From: AP-15 sp036008325
Lineage (GTDB): Bacteria; Pseudomonadota; Alphaproteobacteria; ATCC43930; CGMCC-115725
NCBI GenBank assembly: GCA_036008325.1
Contig: DASYNW010000075.1
Coordinates: 1 to 13,692, forward strand
Reading direction: 5' to 3'
Length of the DNA: 13,692 nt
In this document: positions 1-7,876 of the stretch, piece after piece
How the letters are laid out: each line of letters begins with the position of its first letter
How positions within the stretch are numbered: the stretch's first letter is position 1
Notes under the pieces: model-generated
What the model saw: the letters and a program-made list of their open reading frames with translations, nothing else
What the model was told of the DNA's origin: nothing
Database searches by the model: none
Program-made: the position numbers and the translations under genes

Positions 1-1368
1 CAGGATCGACGCCTCGCCAGCGACATCGATGACCAACGCGCCGGGATGCGCGACCTGCACCCCGACCGCCGCGGGCAGGCCGTAGCCCATGGTGCCGAGC
101 CCGCCCGACGTCATCCAGTGGAACGGCTTCTCGAACCTGAAGAACTGCGCCGCCCACATCTGGTGCTGGCCAACCTCGGTGGTGATGTACGGGTCGCGGC
201 CTTTAGTCAGCGCGTAAAGCCGCTCGAGCGCATATTGCGGCTTGATCACGTCCTTGCGGTCGCGGTCGTAGCGCAGGCAGTCGCGCCCGCGCCACGCCTC
301 GATCTGTTTCCACCATTTGGTTCGCCCGGAAGGCTGCCGCTTGGGCGCCGCCTTGGCCCAGCCCGCAAGCAGCGCCGCCAGCGCCTCGCCGCAATCGGCG
401 ATGATCGGCACGTCGACCCGCACGTTCTTGTTGATCGAGGAGGGATCGATGTCGATGTGGATCTTCTTCGAGCCCGGCGAAAACGCGTTGAGCCGCCCGG
501 TCACCCGATCGTCAAAGCGCGAGCCGATCGCGACCATCACGTCGCAATCGTGCATGGCGTTGTTGCTTTCGTAGGTGCCATGCATCCCGACCATGCCGAG
601 GAAATGCGGGTCGCTCGCCGGCAGCGCCCCCAAACCCATCAGGGTCAGGGTGCAAGGCGCGTCGACGAGGCGCACGAATTCGGCGAAGCGGGCGCAGGCC
701 TCGGGGCCCGAATTGATCAGCCCGCCGCCGCCATAGATCAGTGGCCGTTCGGCCTTGGCGATGAGGGCCAAGGCCTCGTCGATCCGCTTCATGTCCGGCT
801 TGGTCTGCGGCCGATAGCTCTTGTGCTCGATATGCGTGGGCTCCGAATAGGCGCCGAGCGCGAACAGCACGTCTTTTGGCAGGTCAATGACCACCGGGCC
901 CGGCCGGCCGCTTTTGGCGATGTAGAACGCCTCGTGCATGACGCGGGCAAGGTCGTTGACGTCGCGTACCAGGTAATTGTGCTTGGTGCAGGGCCGGGTG
1001 ATGCCGGTGGTGTCGGCTTCCTGGAACGCGTCGTTGCCGATCAGATGGGTCGGCACCTGCCCGGTCAGGCAGACCACCGGAACCGAATCCATCAGCGCGT
1101 CGGTCAGCCCGGTGACCGCGTTGGTGGCGCCGGGGCCGCTCGTCACCAGCACGACGCCGACCCGCCCGGTCGAGCGCGCATAGCCCTCGGCGGCATGCAC
1201 CGCGCCGCCTTCCTGGCGCACCAGGATGTGACGCAGCGCGTTCTGCTTGAAGAGCGCGTCGTAGATCGGCAATACCGCGCCACCCGGATAGCCGAATACG
1301 ACATCGACGCCCTGGTCGACGAGCGCCTTGATGACGATTTCTGCTCCGCTGATCGGCTCGGCCGACAT
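1..1368 (-). CDS. ilvB: Acetolactate synthase, large catalytic subunit (partial, C-terminus off the left edge)
   Basis: ThDP-dependent acetohydroxyacid synthase (ilvB/ilvI type). It condenses pyruvate with pyruvate or 2-oxobutyrate in the first common step of valine, leucine and isoleucine synthesis. The start is ATG at 1368, with an AAGGAAG ribosome site 6-7 nt upstream. The 456 codons present begin MSAEPISGAEIVIKAL. The ThDP N-terminal domain shows FGYPGGAVLPIYDAL (about 25-39), the catalytic Glu in RQEGGAVHAAEGYAR (E53), then TSGPGATNAVTGL and the FQEADTTGITRPCTKHN stretch. The central FAD-associated domain shows IYGGGGLI and IGSRFDDRVTGRL. The visible end, TSGGLGTMGYGLPAAVGVQVA, opens the C-terminal ThDP-binding domain. 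The family is usually about 570-590 aa, so roughly 120-130 residues are missing. The regulatory subunit (ilvN) would be expected next, outside the window. The gene lies 106 bp after miaA on the same strand. The function is certain; ilvB versus ilvI is only naming. Confidence 0.97.
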   Translation of the reverse strand, partial: MSAEPISGAEIVIKALVDQGVDVVFGYPGGAVLPIYDALFKQNALRHILVRQEGGAVHAAEGYARSTGRVGVVLVTSGPGATNAVTGLTDALMDSVPVVCLTGQVPTHLIGNDAFQEADTTGITRPCTKHNYLVRDVNDLARVMHEAFYIAKSGRPGPVVIDLPKDVLFALGAYSEPTHIEHKSYRPQTKPDMKRIDEALALIAKAERPLIYGGGGLINSGPEACARFAEFVRLVDAPCTLTLMGLGALPASDPHFLGMVGMHGTYESNNAMHDCDVMVAIGSRFDDRVTGRLNAFSPGSKKIHIDIDPSSINKNVRVDVPIIADCGEALAALLAGWAKAAPKRQPSGRTKWWKQIEAWRGRDCLRYDRDRKDVIKPQYALERLYALTKGRDPYITTEVGQHQMWAAQFFRFEKPFHWMTSGGLGTMGYGLPAAVGVQVAHPGALVIDVAGEASIL

Positions 1369-1385
1369 GACGCGCTTCCTTTGCA

Positions 1386-1456
1386 AAACAAACCGCCTCG
1401 GCACTAAACAAACCGCCTCGGAGATGAGCCGCCGCGGCGCCGTCGCCTTCAGGCGG
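1386..1456 (-). promoter_or_regulatory. Terminator/attenuator-like leader between miaA and ilvB with duplicated 3' arm
   Basis: Read on the minus strand, a CCGCCT arm (1456-1451) can pair with AGGCGG at 1418-1413 or with a second AGGCGG at 1398-1393. Each copy is followed by TTTGTTT. The two 3' arms belong to an exact 16-bp direct repeat (1386-1401 and 1406-1421, period 20 bp). The 5' arm can also form a small local CGCC-TGAA-GGCG hairpin. This could terminate miaA transcription or attenuate ilvB. No leader peptide rich in Leu/Ile/Val codons and no ATG were seen upstream of the hairpin, so classical ribosome-mediated attenuation is not supported. The repeat is seen; the function is inferred. 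Confidence 0.4.
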
Positions 1457-1474
1457 GGCCGGCAACCTAATCAG

Positions 1475-2398
1475 CTATTCCGGGTCGGTCAACAAAAACT
1501 CGTCAATAAACTGGCGTGAGCGGTGCACCAAACTTTCCGAAAATTGCTCAACGAGGATCAGATCCGCGGCGAGCTGATGGCGAAACCAGGTCGTCTGCCG
1601 CTTGGCATAATGGCGCGTGGCGCGCTGTGCGGCGGCGACCGCATCGGCGAGCGAAGTCTCGCCACGCAGATGACGCATCAGCTCGGGCAGCCCCAAGGCT
1701 TTCAGCGCCGGCAGATCCGGGTCGAGCCCGCGCGCCATCAGCGCCGCCGCCTCGGCGAGCGCGCCCGCATCGATCATTGCGGCAAACCGCGCATCGCAGG
1801 CGGCGTAGAGCCGCTCGCGCGGCGGCATCAACAGGATCGTGACCAGGCGGCAAGCCAATGGTGCATGCGGCCGCTCGCGCCACGCGCCGATCGGCCGCCC
1901 GGTGGCGTGCACCACCGCATAGGCGCGCACCAGGCGCTGGCTGTCCCCGGCCGGGAGCTGCTCGGCGGCGGCGGGGTCGAGCTCGGCCAGGCGCTGGCGA
2001 AACGCCGCACCGCCGAGCCGGCGATAGAGCGCCTGCGCCTGCACCCGGACCGGCTCCGGAACCGCCGGGAACGGCGCCAGCCCGTGGGTCAATGCCCGGA
2101 TGTAGAGACCGGTGCCGCCGACCACCAGCGCCAGCCTGCCCGATCGGGCGGCGGCAGCGATCTCGGCGACCGCCCGCCCGCGCCAGCTGCCGACCGAGCC
2201 ACGCTCGGCCGCATCGAGAAAACCGTAGAGCCGATGCGGCGACCGCGCCACCGCGACGCGGTCCGGACGCGCCGTCAGGATCTGCAGGTCGCGATAGCAT
2301 TGCAGAGCGTCGGCGTTGATGACGGTCGCGCCGAAACAAGCCGCCAGCTCGAGGGCCAACGCCGATTTGCCGCTCGCCGTCGGACCGGCGATGACCAC
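1475..2398 (-). CDS. miaA: tRNA dimethylallyltransferase MiaA
   Basis: Transfers a dimethylallyl group from DMAPP to N6 of A37 in tRNAs that read UNN codons, the first step toward ms2i6A. The P-loop GPTASGKS lies at residues 5-12. The INAD segment carries the catalytic Asp (D30), followed by QCYRDLQILTARPD, which replaces the usual QVYR...TAKP. GGTGLYIRAL, GDSQRLVRAYAV and the C-terminal RATRHYAKRQTTWFR follow in family order. GTG 2398 gives 307 aa, the normal length, but places the start within the first beta strand and has no visible ribosome site. The only other in-frame start nearby is ATG 2536, which would add 46 poorly conserved-looking residues and overlap the divergent serB start. The frame stays open far beyond that, antisense to serB, without MiaA similarity. 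The product is certain, the start is not. Confidence 0.93.
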   Translation of the reverse strand: MVIAGPTASGKSALALELAACFGATVINADALQCYRDLQILTARPDRVAVARSPHRLYGFLDAAERGSVGSWRGRAVAEIAAAARSGRLALVVGGTGLYIRALTHGLAPFPAVPEPVRVQAQALYRRLGGAAFRQRLAELDPAAAEQLPAGDSQRLVRAYAVVHATGRPIGAWRERPHAPLACRLVTILLMPPRERLYAACDARFAAMIDAGALAEAAALMARGLDPDLPALKALGLPELMRHLRGETSLADAVAAAQRATRHYAKRQTTWFRHQLAADLILVEQFSESLVHRSRQFIDEFLLTDPE

Positions 2399-2479
2399 GA
2401 CTGCTGGATTCGGCGCCGGCGCCTGATCCGCCTCGCGCCGCTTGTCGCCGGTCGGCCGAGGGGCGTAGGACGATGCTTG

Positions 2480-3364
2480 ATGCGCATGGTCCTCACCCTG
2501 ATCGCCGGCGCTCGCGATTGTCGCCTGCACCGCCATGTCGCCGCGGTCGCCGCAGCACTGGCGGTCCGGCTCCCCCCGGTCTGGCTCGGGCCGGACGAAG
2601 CCTGCGACCTGGTTTTCGACGCATCGGACCCCGCGGCGCCCGCCGCTGCCGCGCGCGCCGTCATCGGCGCCGGCCCGGTCGATATCTTGATTCAGCCGGC
2701 GGCGGAACGGCGCAAGCGGCTGCTCGTCGCCGATCTCGAATCGACGATCATCGAAAACGAGATGCTCGACGAGCTGGCGCTGATCCTCGGCCTCGGCCCA
2801 AGGGTTGCCGCGATCACCCGCCGGGCGATGAACGGCGAGATTGATTTCGCCGCCGCGCTCGAGGCCCGCGTCGCCCTGTTGGCCGGGGTCGAGGCCGGCG
2901 TTCTCGACCAGGCGGCGGCGCGTATTCGGCTGAATTCGGGGGCAGCGGCCTTGGTCGCCACCATGCGCCGTGCCGGCGCGGCGACAGCCCTCGTCACCGG
3001 CGGGTTCACGATCTTCGCCGAGCGGGTGGCGAGCGACCTCGGCTTCGACCATGTTGTCGCCAACCGGCTGGAGGTGGCCGGCGGCCGGCTGACCGGCAAG
3101 GTGGTGCCGCCGATCGTCACCGGCGCCGGCAAGCGGGACGCGCTCAGGGCGTTCGCCGCGGCAAACGGCATAACGCCGGAGCAGGCGATCGCGGTCGGCG
3201 ACGGCGCCAACGACATCGCGATGCTGGCCGCTGCCGGGCTCGGCATCGCCTTCCGCGCCAAGCCTGCGGTCGCCGCCGCCGCGCGCTGGCGTCTCGACCA
3301 TGCCGATCTAACCGGTCTGCTTTACGCCCAAGGCTATCGGAAGGCGGAATTCGCCGCCGGCTGA
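2480..3364 (+). CDS. serB: Phosphoserine phosphatase SerB (HAD superfamily)
   Basis: Hydrolyses O-phosphoserine to serine in the last step of the phosphorylated serine pathway; cytosolic. ATG 2480 has AGGA 9 nt upstream; TTG 2477 and ATG 2486 are alternatives. The 294-aa product has an N-terminal ACT-like segment (about 1-75) typical of alphaproteobacterial SerB. The HAD core follows: motif I LLVADLESTIIENE (nucleophile D85), motif II LVTGGFTIFAE (T173), lysine motif AGKRDAL (K218) and motif IV AVGDGANDIAML (D241, D245). The oddity is motif I, D-L-E-S-T, where most SerB proteins have D-x-D-S-T. The second, general acid/base Asp is therefore Glu87. ThrH, a related phosphatase, has DLEG at this place as far as I recall, so activity is plausible. 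The gene diverges from miaA and converges on degP with a 64-bp gap. Confidence 0.94.
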   Translation: MRMVLTLIAGARDCRLHRHVAAVAAALAVRLPPVWLGPDEACDLVFDASDPAAPAAAARAVIGAGPVDILIQPAAERRKRLLVADLESTIIENEMLDELALILGLGPRVAAITRRAMNGEIDFAAALEARVALLAGVEAGVLDQAAARIRLNSGAAALVATMRRAGAATALVTGGFTIFAERVASDLGFDHVVANRLEVAGGRLTGKVVPPIVTGAGKRDALRAFAAANGITPEQAIAVGDGANDIAMLAAAGLGIAFRAKPAVAAAARWRLDHADLTGLLYAQGYRKAEFAAG

Positions 3365-3428
3365 TCGGTCAGGTGATCGATCATATCGTCAGCCTCGCTA
3401 TCGTCGTCCCGAACCGCGGTCCTGGGAC

Positions 3429-4949
3429 TCAGCTGCGGTCGAGACGCAGTGCTACAAAGTGCAGGTCGCCTTGCCGCTCGACCAGCAGCAGGATCGATTT
3501 GCGCCCGGATTTCTTCGCCTGGTCGACCTTGGCGCTGACGTCCTGAGGGCTTCTGACCTCTTCCTGCGCGGCTTCCATGATCACATCTCCGGGCCGCACG
3601 CCGCGGTCGTCCGCCGTGCTGTTCTTGGCGACATCGATGACGACCACACCCTTGGCATCGTCGCCGAGCGAATATTTGTCCTTCAGATCCGGGGTGACGC
3701 CGGAAAGGGTGAGCCCGAGCGTCTTGACCAGGCCAGGCTGGCTTTTTGGCGTTCTCTTGGTCACGTCGGGCTGCGCGCTCGCCTGCTGGGCGCTCTCCTG
3801 CAGCTTGCCGACCTTGACCTCGACGTTGGTCTGGGAGCGTTTGCGCCACAGGGTCACGGCGACGGTCTTGTCCACCGGCGTTTCGGCGACGAGCCGCGGC
3901 AGGCGCCGCATGTCGTCGACATCCTTGCCGTTGAAGCTCAGGATCACGTCGCCCGGCACGATCCCGGCGGCCTGCGCCGGGCCGTTGTCGTTGACGCTGG
4001 CGACCAGCGCGCCGCGCGCCTTGCCAAGCCCGAGGCTCTCGGCGATCTCGTCGGTCACCGCCTGGATGCGCACGCCGAGCCAGCCGCGATGCACCGTGTG
4101 ATCGGCCTCGTTCTTGAGTTCGTCGACGACCTCCTCGGCGAGCGCCGAGGGAATCGCGAAGCCGATGCCGATCGAGCCGCCGGAGGGCGAATAGATCGCG
4201 GTGTTTATCCCGATCACCTGGCCGTCCATGTTGAACATCGGACCGCCCGAATTGCCGCGGTTGATCGGCGCGTCGGTCTGCAGGAAATCGTCATAGGGGC
4301 CGGAATTGATGTCGCGCTGCCGCGCCGACAGGATGCCGGCGGTAACGCTGCCGCCGAGCCCGAACGGGTTGCCGATCGCCAGCACCCAGTCGCCGACCCG
4401 CGCCGCATCGCTGTTTCCCCATGCCGCCGCGGTCAGCGGGTGGTCGGCTTTGACCTTGAGGAGAGCGATGTCGGTCTTGGTGTCGCGGCCGACCACGCTG
4501 GCCTTCAGATTGGTGTTGTCGTGCAGGATGACGGTGATCTGGTCGGCATCGGCGATGACGTGGTTGTTGGTGACGATATAGCCGGCCGGATCGATGATGA
4601 AGCCGGAGCCGAGCGAGGTCGCCTTACGCGGCTCGATGTCGGGCTGGTCGCCCTTGGGCAGGCCGTGCTCGAGAAAGTCGTGAAAGAACTTTTCAAATGG
4701 CGAGCCCGGCGGAAACTGCGGCATGTCGGGCTGGTCCTGGTCGCCGCCGCCGCTCGAGGTCTTCAGGATCTGCGTCGTCGAAATGTTGACGACCGAGGGC
4801 AGCAGCCGGGCGGCGAGATCGGCAAAGCTGTCGGGCGCGCCACGAGCCAACGCCGGCCCGCTAGCGATGATCGCCGGAACTGCGAACAGCAATGCCGCCA
4901 GCGCCGCGGCGGCGGCACGGCGCACCAAGGTCGAGAGGCGGCACGGCAC
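3429..4949 (-). CDS. degP: Do/DegP-family periplasmic serine endoprotease
   Basis: HtrA-type protease/chaperone that degrades or refolds damaged envelope proteins. I chose GTG 4949 because GAGGAG lies 9 nt upstream. The resulting N-terminus, MPCRLSTLVRR followed by a hydrophobic Ala/Leu stretch and ALA|R at about 35/36, is a clean Sec signal peptide. ATG 4979 (10 residues longer) and ATG 5066 lack a good ribosome site. The trypsin-like domain carries the triad H130 (NNHVIADA), D160 (TDIALLKV) and S234 (NRGNSGGP), so it should be active. A Gly/Pro-rich LA-loop-like stretch (about 65-110) precedes it. Two PDZ domains follow, at about 286-376 (RGWLGVRIQ...PGDVILSFNGK) and 406-501 (LGLTLSGV...RPGDVIMEA). 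The 506-aa length fits the family. The assignment as DegP rather than DegQ/MucD is not resolved by sequence alone. Confidence 0.94.
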   Translation of the reverse strand: MPCRLSTLVRRAAAAALAALLFAVPAIIASGPALARGAPDSFADLAARLLPSVVNISTTQILKTSSGGGDQDQPDMPQFPPGSPFEKFFHDFLEHGLPKGDQPDIEPRKATSLGSGFIIDPAGYIVTNNHVIADADQITVILHDNTNLKASVVGRDTKTDIALLKVKADHPLTAAAWGNSDAARVGDWVLAIGNPFGLGGSVTAGILSARQRDINSGPYDDFLQTDAPINRGNSGGPMFNMDGQVIGINTAIYSPSGGSIGIGFAIPSALAEEVVDELKNEADHTVHRGWLGVRIQAVTDEIAESLGLGKARGALVASVNDNGPAQAAGIVPGDVILSFNGKDVDDMRRLPRLVAETPVDKTVAVTLWRKRSQTNVEVKVGKLQESAQQASAQPDVTKRTPKSQPGLVKTLGLTLSGVTPDLKDKYSLGDDAKGVVVIDVAKNSTADDRGVRPGDVIMEAAQEEVRSPQDVSAKVDQAKKSGRKSILLLVERQGDLHFVALRLDRS

Positions 4950-5186
4950 CGGAACGAACTCCTCATCGGCAACGGGCATCGGGGCAGCCAGCACTGCGGC
5001 GACGAGCAGCGGGGCGGATTTGCGCCCTGCGCCCGGTCGCGAGCTTACGGGAGAAGCGCGGCGCAAACCAGATGCTTTATCAGCGCCGGCCCGATGATCG
5101 GCGGGCGGATCTTTTGCGGCGGCGGGTTCCCGGCAGTCCCGCTGCGGCGGGCGCTCGCCGAGAGTCTGCGGGCGTCGCGACGGGCG

Positions 5187-5675
5187 CTAGAGGCGGGTCT
5201 GATCGGCGGCGGTGATGTGGCTGCGAAAGGTCAGCGGATCGGCGATCCGGCGCATCGGCTCGAGGCTGCCGCCGGTGCCGCGCACGATGATCGTGCCATA
5301 GCCGAGCATGCGCCCGAGGAGGGTCTGGTTGACGTCGACGCTCTCGACCTTGGAGCGGTTCATTTCGAGGGTATGGCGCGACAACAGCCCGGTCTTGTAG
5401 ATGACGCGATGGTCGGTGACCGCGAGCTCGGTGGTGGCGCGGCGGATAAACGCGCCGAGCGCCGCCGAGACCGCCAGCAGGGCGAAGATCGCGGCCGCGA
5501 TCCACAAGGCCAGGCTCAGATATTGCCGCTGGTCGCTGGCGAACGACAGCGCGCCGCCGACCAGAAAGCCGCAGACGATCAGCGCCAGGATGGCCCGCAG
5601 ATAGATCAGCCAGTGCAGCCGCGTCTGATAGACGACCGTCTCGCCCGGCTGCAGCACCCGTGTGACGTACCTCAT
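5187..5675 (-). CDS. Two-TM bacterial PH-domain (bPH2/DUF304) membrane protein
   Basis: A 162-aa inner-membrane protein. The start is ATG 5675, with AAGGATG about 9 nt upstream; the ATG four codons earlier overlaps that ribosome site. After a short cytosolic lead (RVLQPGETVVYQTRLHW) there are two hydrophobic segments, about 23-46 (WLIYLRAILALIVCGFLVGG) and 52-77 (YLSLALWIAAAIFALLAVSA). A C-terminal bacterial PH-like domain spans about 79-160: TELAVTDHRVIYKTGL, then RSKVESVDVNQTLLGRMLGYGTIIVRGTGG. This matches the YdbS/DUF304 architecture, whose molecular role is generally unknown. The gene lies between degP and pdxJ, all on the minus strand, but gaps of 237 bp (to degP) and 148 bp (to pdxJ) argue against a tight operon. 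The domain call is firm; no substrate or partner can be named. Confidence 0.85.
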   Translation of the reverse strand: MRYVTRVLQPGETVVYQTRLHWLIYLRAILALIVCGFLVGGALSFASDQRQYLSLALWIAAAIFALLAVSAALGAFIRRATTELAVTDHRVIYKTGLLSRHTLEMNRSKVESVDVNQTLLGRMLGYGTIIVRGTGGSLEPMRRIADPLTFRSHITAADQTRL

Positions 5676-5823
5676 CGCGGCAGGCATCCTTATTGGCCCA
5701 CGGGATCGGTCCACCGGAGGGCCGCGCCCATTCGCGGTTCGCCGGCCACCCTCGACCGCCGCTTATACCATATCCGGTTAGATGGCCTTTGCCCCGTGTC
5801 GGCCGCGGCCAGGCCGCCCGCGC

Positions 5824-6561
5824 TCAGCCGGCCAACGCCGCCTTGTAGGCGCGCACCGTCGCGGAAAAACCGACGACCAGCGCGTCGGCGGTCAGCTCGT
5901 GCCCGATCGAGGCCTCGGCCACCCCCGGCAACGCCGCAACCAGGGGCGGCAGGTTGTCGAGGTTGAGATCGTGGCCGATATTGACGACGAGGCCGAGCTG
6001 CGCGGCGCGCGCGGCGGTTGCAGCGCAGGCCGCCAATTGGTCGTCCGGGGAGCCGGCGCGGAACGCCGCGGCATAGCCGCCGGTGTAGATCTCGATGCCG
6101 TCGGCGCCGGCCTCGCGCACCCGCTCGACGCTCGCCGGGTCCGGATCGACAAACAGGATCACCCGCACCCCGATTTGTTTGAGCGCGGCGATCGCCGGCA
6201 ACACCACCGAGCGCTCTTTGGGGCCGAGCATCCAGCCTTCCTCCGAGGTCAGCACCCCCGGCCCGTCGGGAACCAGCGTGCATTGCTCGGGTCTCACCCG
6301 GTGGGCGAGATCGATCAGGCGCTCGTCCGGGTAGCCCTCGATATTGAGCTCGAAACCCGGCCGCCACGGCTGCATCAGCCGGGCGAGGGCGAAGACGTCG
6401 TCGGCGCGGATATGGCGCTCGTCCGGGCGCGGATGCACGGTCAGCCCATCGGCCCCGGCATCATGCGCGATCCGGCCGAACCGCACGACATCGGGGATCC
6501 CGGTGCGCCGCGAGTTGCGCAACAGCGCGATCTTGTTGAGGTTGACGCTGAGGCGAGGCAT
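5824..6561 (-). CDS. pdxJ: Pyridoxine 5'-phosphate synthase PdxJ
   Basis: Closes the pyridoxine ring from 1-deoxyxylulose 5-phosphate and 3-amino-2-oxopropyl phosphate in DXP-dependent vitamin B6 synthesis. The 245-aa TIM barrel is of normal length and starts at ATG 6561. Diagnostic segments are LSVNLNKIALLRNSR (4-18), GLTVHPRPDERHI (H43, H50), FELNIEGYPDE (E71), CTLVPDGPGVLTSEEGW (95-110), VILFVDPDP, GIEIYTGGYA, VVNIGHDLNLDNL (H197) and ASIGHELTADAL (H221). The N-terminal NLNKIALLR replaces the VNIDHVATLR of enterobacterial PdxJ, a variant I associate with a common alphaproteobacterial clade. pdxJ is divergent from the amidohydrolase gene across 175 bp. The usual partner acpS does not follow. 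Confidence 0.96.
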   Translation of the reverse strand: MPRLSVNLNKIALLRNSRRTGIPDVVRFGRIAHDAGADGLTVHPRPDERHIRADDVFALARLMQPWRPGFELNIEGYPDERLIDLAHRVRPEQCTLVPDGPGVLTSEEGWMLGPKERSVVLPAIAALKQIGVRVILFVDPDPASVERVREAGADGIEIYTGGYAAAFRAGSPDDQLAACAATAARAAQLGLVVNIGHDLNLDNLPPLVAALPGVAEASIGHELTADALVVGFSATVRAYKAALAG

Positions 6562-6690
6562 GGCCCGATGCTACACCGGCCGGGCCGCCGCAGTCAGCCC
6601 CGGCGTTGCGCCCGGTTCATGCCGCGTCTGCAAAAACGCTGCACATCGGGCGCCGCATGGCTAGGAAATCCGCGCCGGCTGGGAGTACAG

Positions 6691-6719
6691 TTGCTCGTCA
6701 CATTTGCCGGACAATTGTA
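6691..6719 (+). promoter_or_regulatory. Possible sigma70-type promoter for the amidohydrolase gene
   Basis: TTGCTC (6691-6696) and ATTGTA (6714-6719) are separated by 17 bp and lie just upstream of the ribosome site GGAGAA and ATG 6737. The match to consensus is modest, and the short 5' leader (under 20 nt) makes this tentative. Confidence 0.25.
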
Positions 6720-6736
6720 GAGCGGAGAAAAACGAC

Positions 6737-7876
6737 ATGCAGTACCGCAGAATCTCGGCCGATTGCCATCTCGACATGCCGTGGATGCCGCCCGACCTGT
6801 TCGTCTCCGAGGCGCCGCGCGAATTGAAGGAGCGCATGCCTTATGTCGAGGACGGGCCGCAGGGGCCGCAATGGGTGGCCAAGAACGGCGCCAATTTCGG
6901 GCTGAAGAACGGCGTCGGGCCGGGTGGTGCGCCGTTCGTCCCCGGGCAGAACCACCGGGTCGACATCATGGCCCAGACCGGCATGTACGAGGACGGCAAG
7001 CGGGACATCCGCCGCTGCAGCGACCCGCATCTGCGGATCAAGGACATGGACCGCGACGGGGTCGACGCCGAGGTGATCTATGGCATCCTCGGCGCCGCCT
7101 CGCGGCTCAACGACCGCGAAGCCTCGAACCAGATGCTGCGCATCTACAACGACTGGCTGCGGGAATTCTGCAGCCACTATCCCGAGCGCGAGATCGGGCT
7201 CGCCTGCCTGCCGTATGGCGACATCGACGAGACGGTCAAGGAGATCCACCGGGTCGCCAAGATGGGGATCAGGGGCCTCGAGCTGTCCTGCTCGTGGGAC
7301 ATGGAGCCGATGTGGCACCCGGTCTGGGAGCCGTTGTGGAAGGCGGTCGAGGACGTGCAGTTGCCGTTGCACTTCCACACCTTCCCGACCACGTCGCCCA
7401 GGGCGCGCGAAGGGGTTTCCGGCCAGGTCCGGCGGGCGGCGATGTTCACCGGGGTGTCGTCGTTCCAGATGGGGCTCATAAACATCATCGCGGCGCTGAT
7501 CGGCGCCGGCGTGCTGGAGCGTCACCCGCACCTCAATGTGTCGTTTGGCGAGAGCGGCATCGGCTGGCTGCCGTATGCGCTCGACCGCATGGATTTCGAG
7601 TACGAGGACCGCTTCCGCGACCTGATCAAAATGAAGCCCAGCGAATACTGGCGCCGCCAGTGCAAGGCGACGTTCCAGTTCGATCCGATCGGCACCAAGC
7701 TCTACGAGGATATCGGGGTCGAGACCCTGATGTGGGGTTCCGACTATCCGCACACCGACGGCGTGTGGCCCGAATCCTCGAAATACATCAAGGAGCAGTT
7801 TGCCGGTCTGCCCACCGACGTGGTGCACAAGATCACCTGCGAGAACGCCGGCAAATTCTACGGGCTGATCAACTAG
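6737..7876 (+). CDS. Amidohydrolase-2 family metal-dependent hydrolase
   Basis: A TIM-barrel amidohydrolase of the ACMSD/gamma-resorcylate decarboxylase-like group; the substrate is unknown, and decarboxylase or hydrolase are both possible. The start is ATG 6737, with GGAGAA about 8 nt upstream, giving 379 aa. The N-terminal strand reads ISADCHLDMPWMPPDLF, so the usual H-x-H metal motif is H11-x-D13. Later motifs are GLACLPYGDIDETVKEI (154-170), a conserved strand GIRGLELSC (178-185), LHFHTFP (H212, H214), HPHLNVSFGESGIGWLPYALDRMD (263-286) and WGSDYPHTDGVWPES with the metal-ligand-type Asp (D336). The C-terminus ENAGKFYGLIN resembles the normal family end. The TAG stop lies inside the left end of the palindromic element at 7873-8044. 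The gene appears monocistronic. Superfamily membership is firm; the reaction is not. Confidence 0.85.
   Translation: MQYRRISADCHLDMPWMPPDLFVSEAPRELKERMPYVEDGPQGPQWVAKNGANFGLKNGVGPGGAPFVPGQNHRVDIMAQTGMYEDGKRDIRRCSDPHLRIKDMDRDGVDAEVIYGILGAASRLNDREASNQMLRIYNDWLREFCSHYPEREIGLACLPYGDIDETVKEIHRVAKMGIRGLELSCSWDMEPMWHPVWEPLWKAVEDVQLPLHFHTFPTTSPRAREGVSGQVRRAAMFTGVSSFQMGLINIIAALIGAGVLERHPHLNVSFGESGIGWLPYALDRMDFEYEDRFRDLIKMKPSEYWRRQCKATFQFDPIGTKLYEDIGVETLMWGSDYPHTDGVWPESSKYIKEQFAGLPTDVVHKITCENAGKFYGLIN

Noticed and set aside
46..1407. Plus-strand open frame of 453 codons across the left end.
   Set aside because: It is a shadow of the acetolactate synthase gene; the translation is His/Arg-rich with no recognisable domain.
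2399..3301. Extension of the miaA frame by some 300 codons upstream.
   Set aside because: This part is antisense to serB, shows no MiaA similarity, and no known MiaA is that long.
3365..3428. Search for a shared terminator between convergent serB and degP.
   Set aside because: Only small symmetric stretches (for example TGATCGATCA at 3374-3383) are present, with no stem plus T-tract, so no terminator was called.
4950..5186. Possible extra gene between degP and the PH-domain gene.
   Set aside because: Short frames exist in several phases but none combines a ribosome site with a recognisable or plausibly structured product.
3459..5966. Open plus-strand frame of 835 codons opposite degP and the PH-domain gene.
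   Set aside because: It is antisense to clearly recognisable proteins, is Arg/Asp/Gly-rich without any domain, and reflects third-position GC bias in the real genes.
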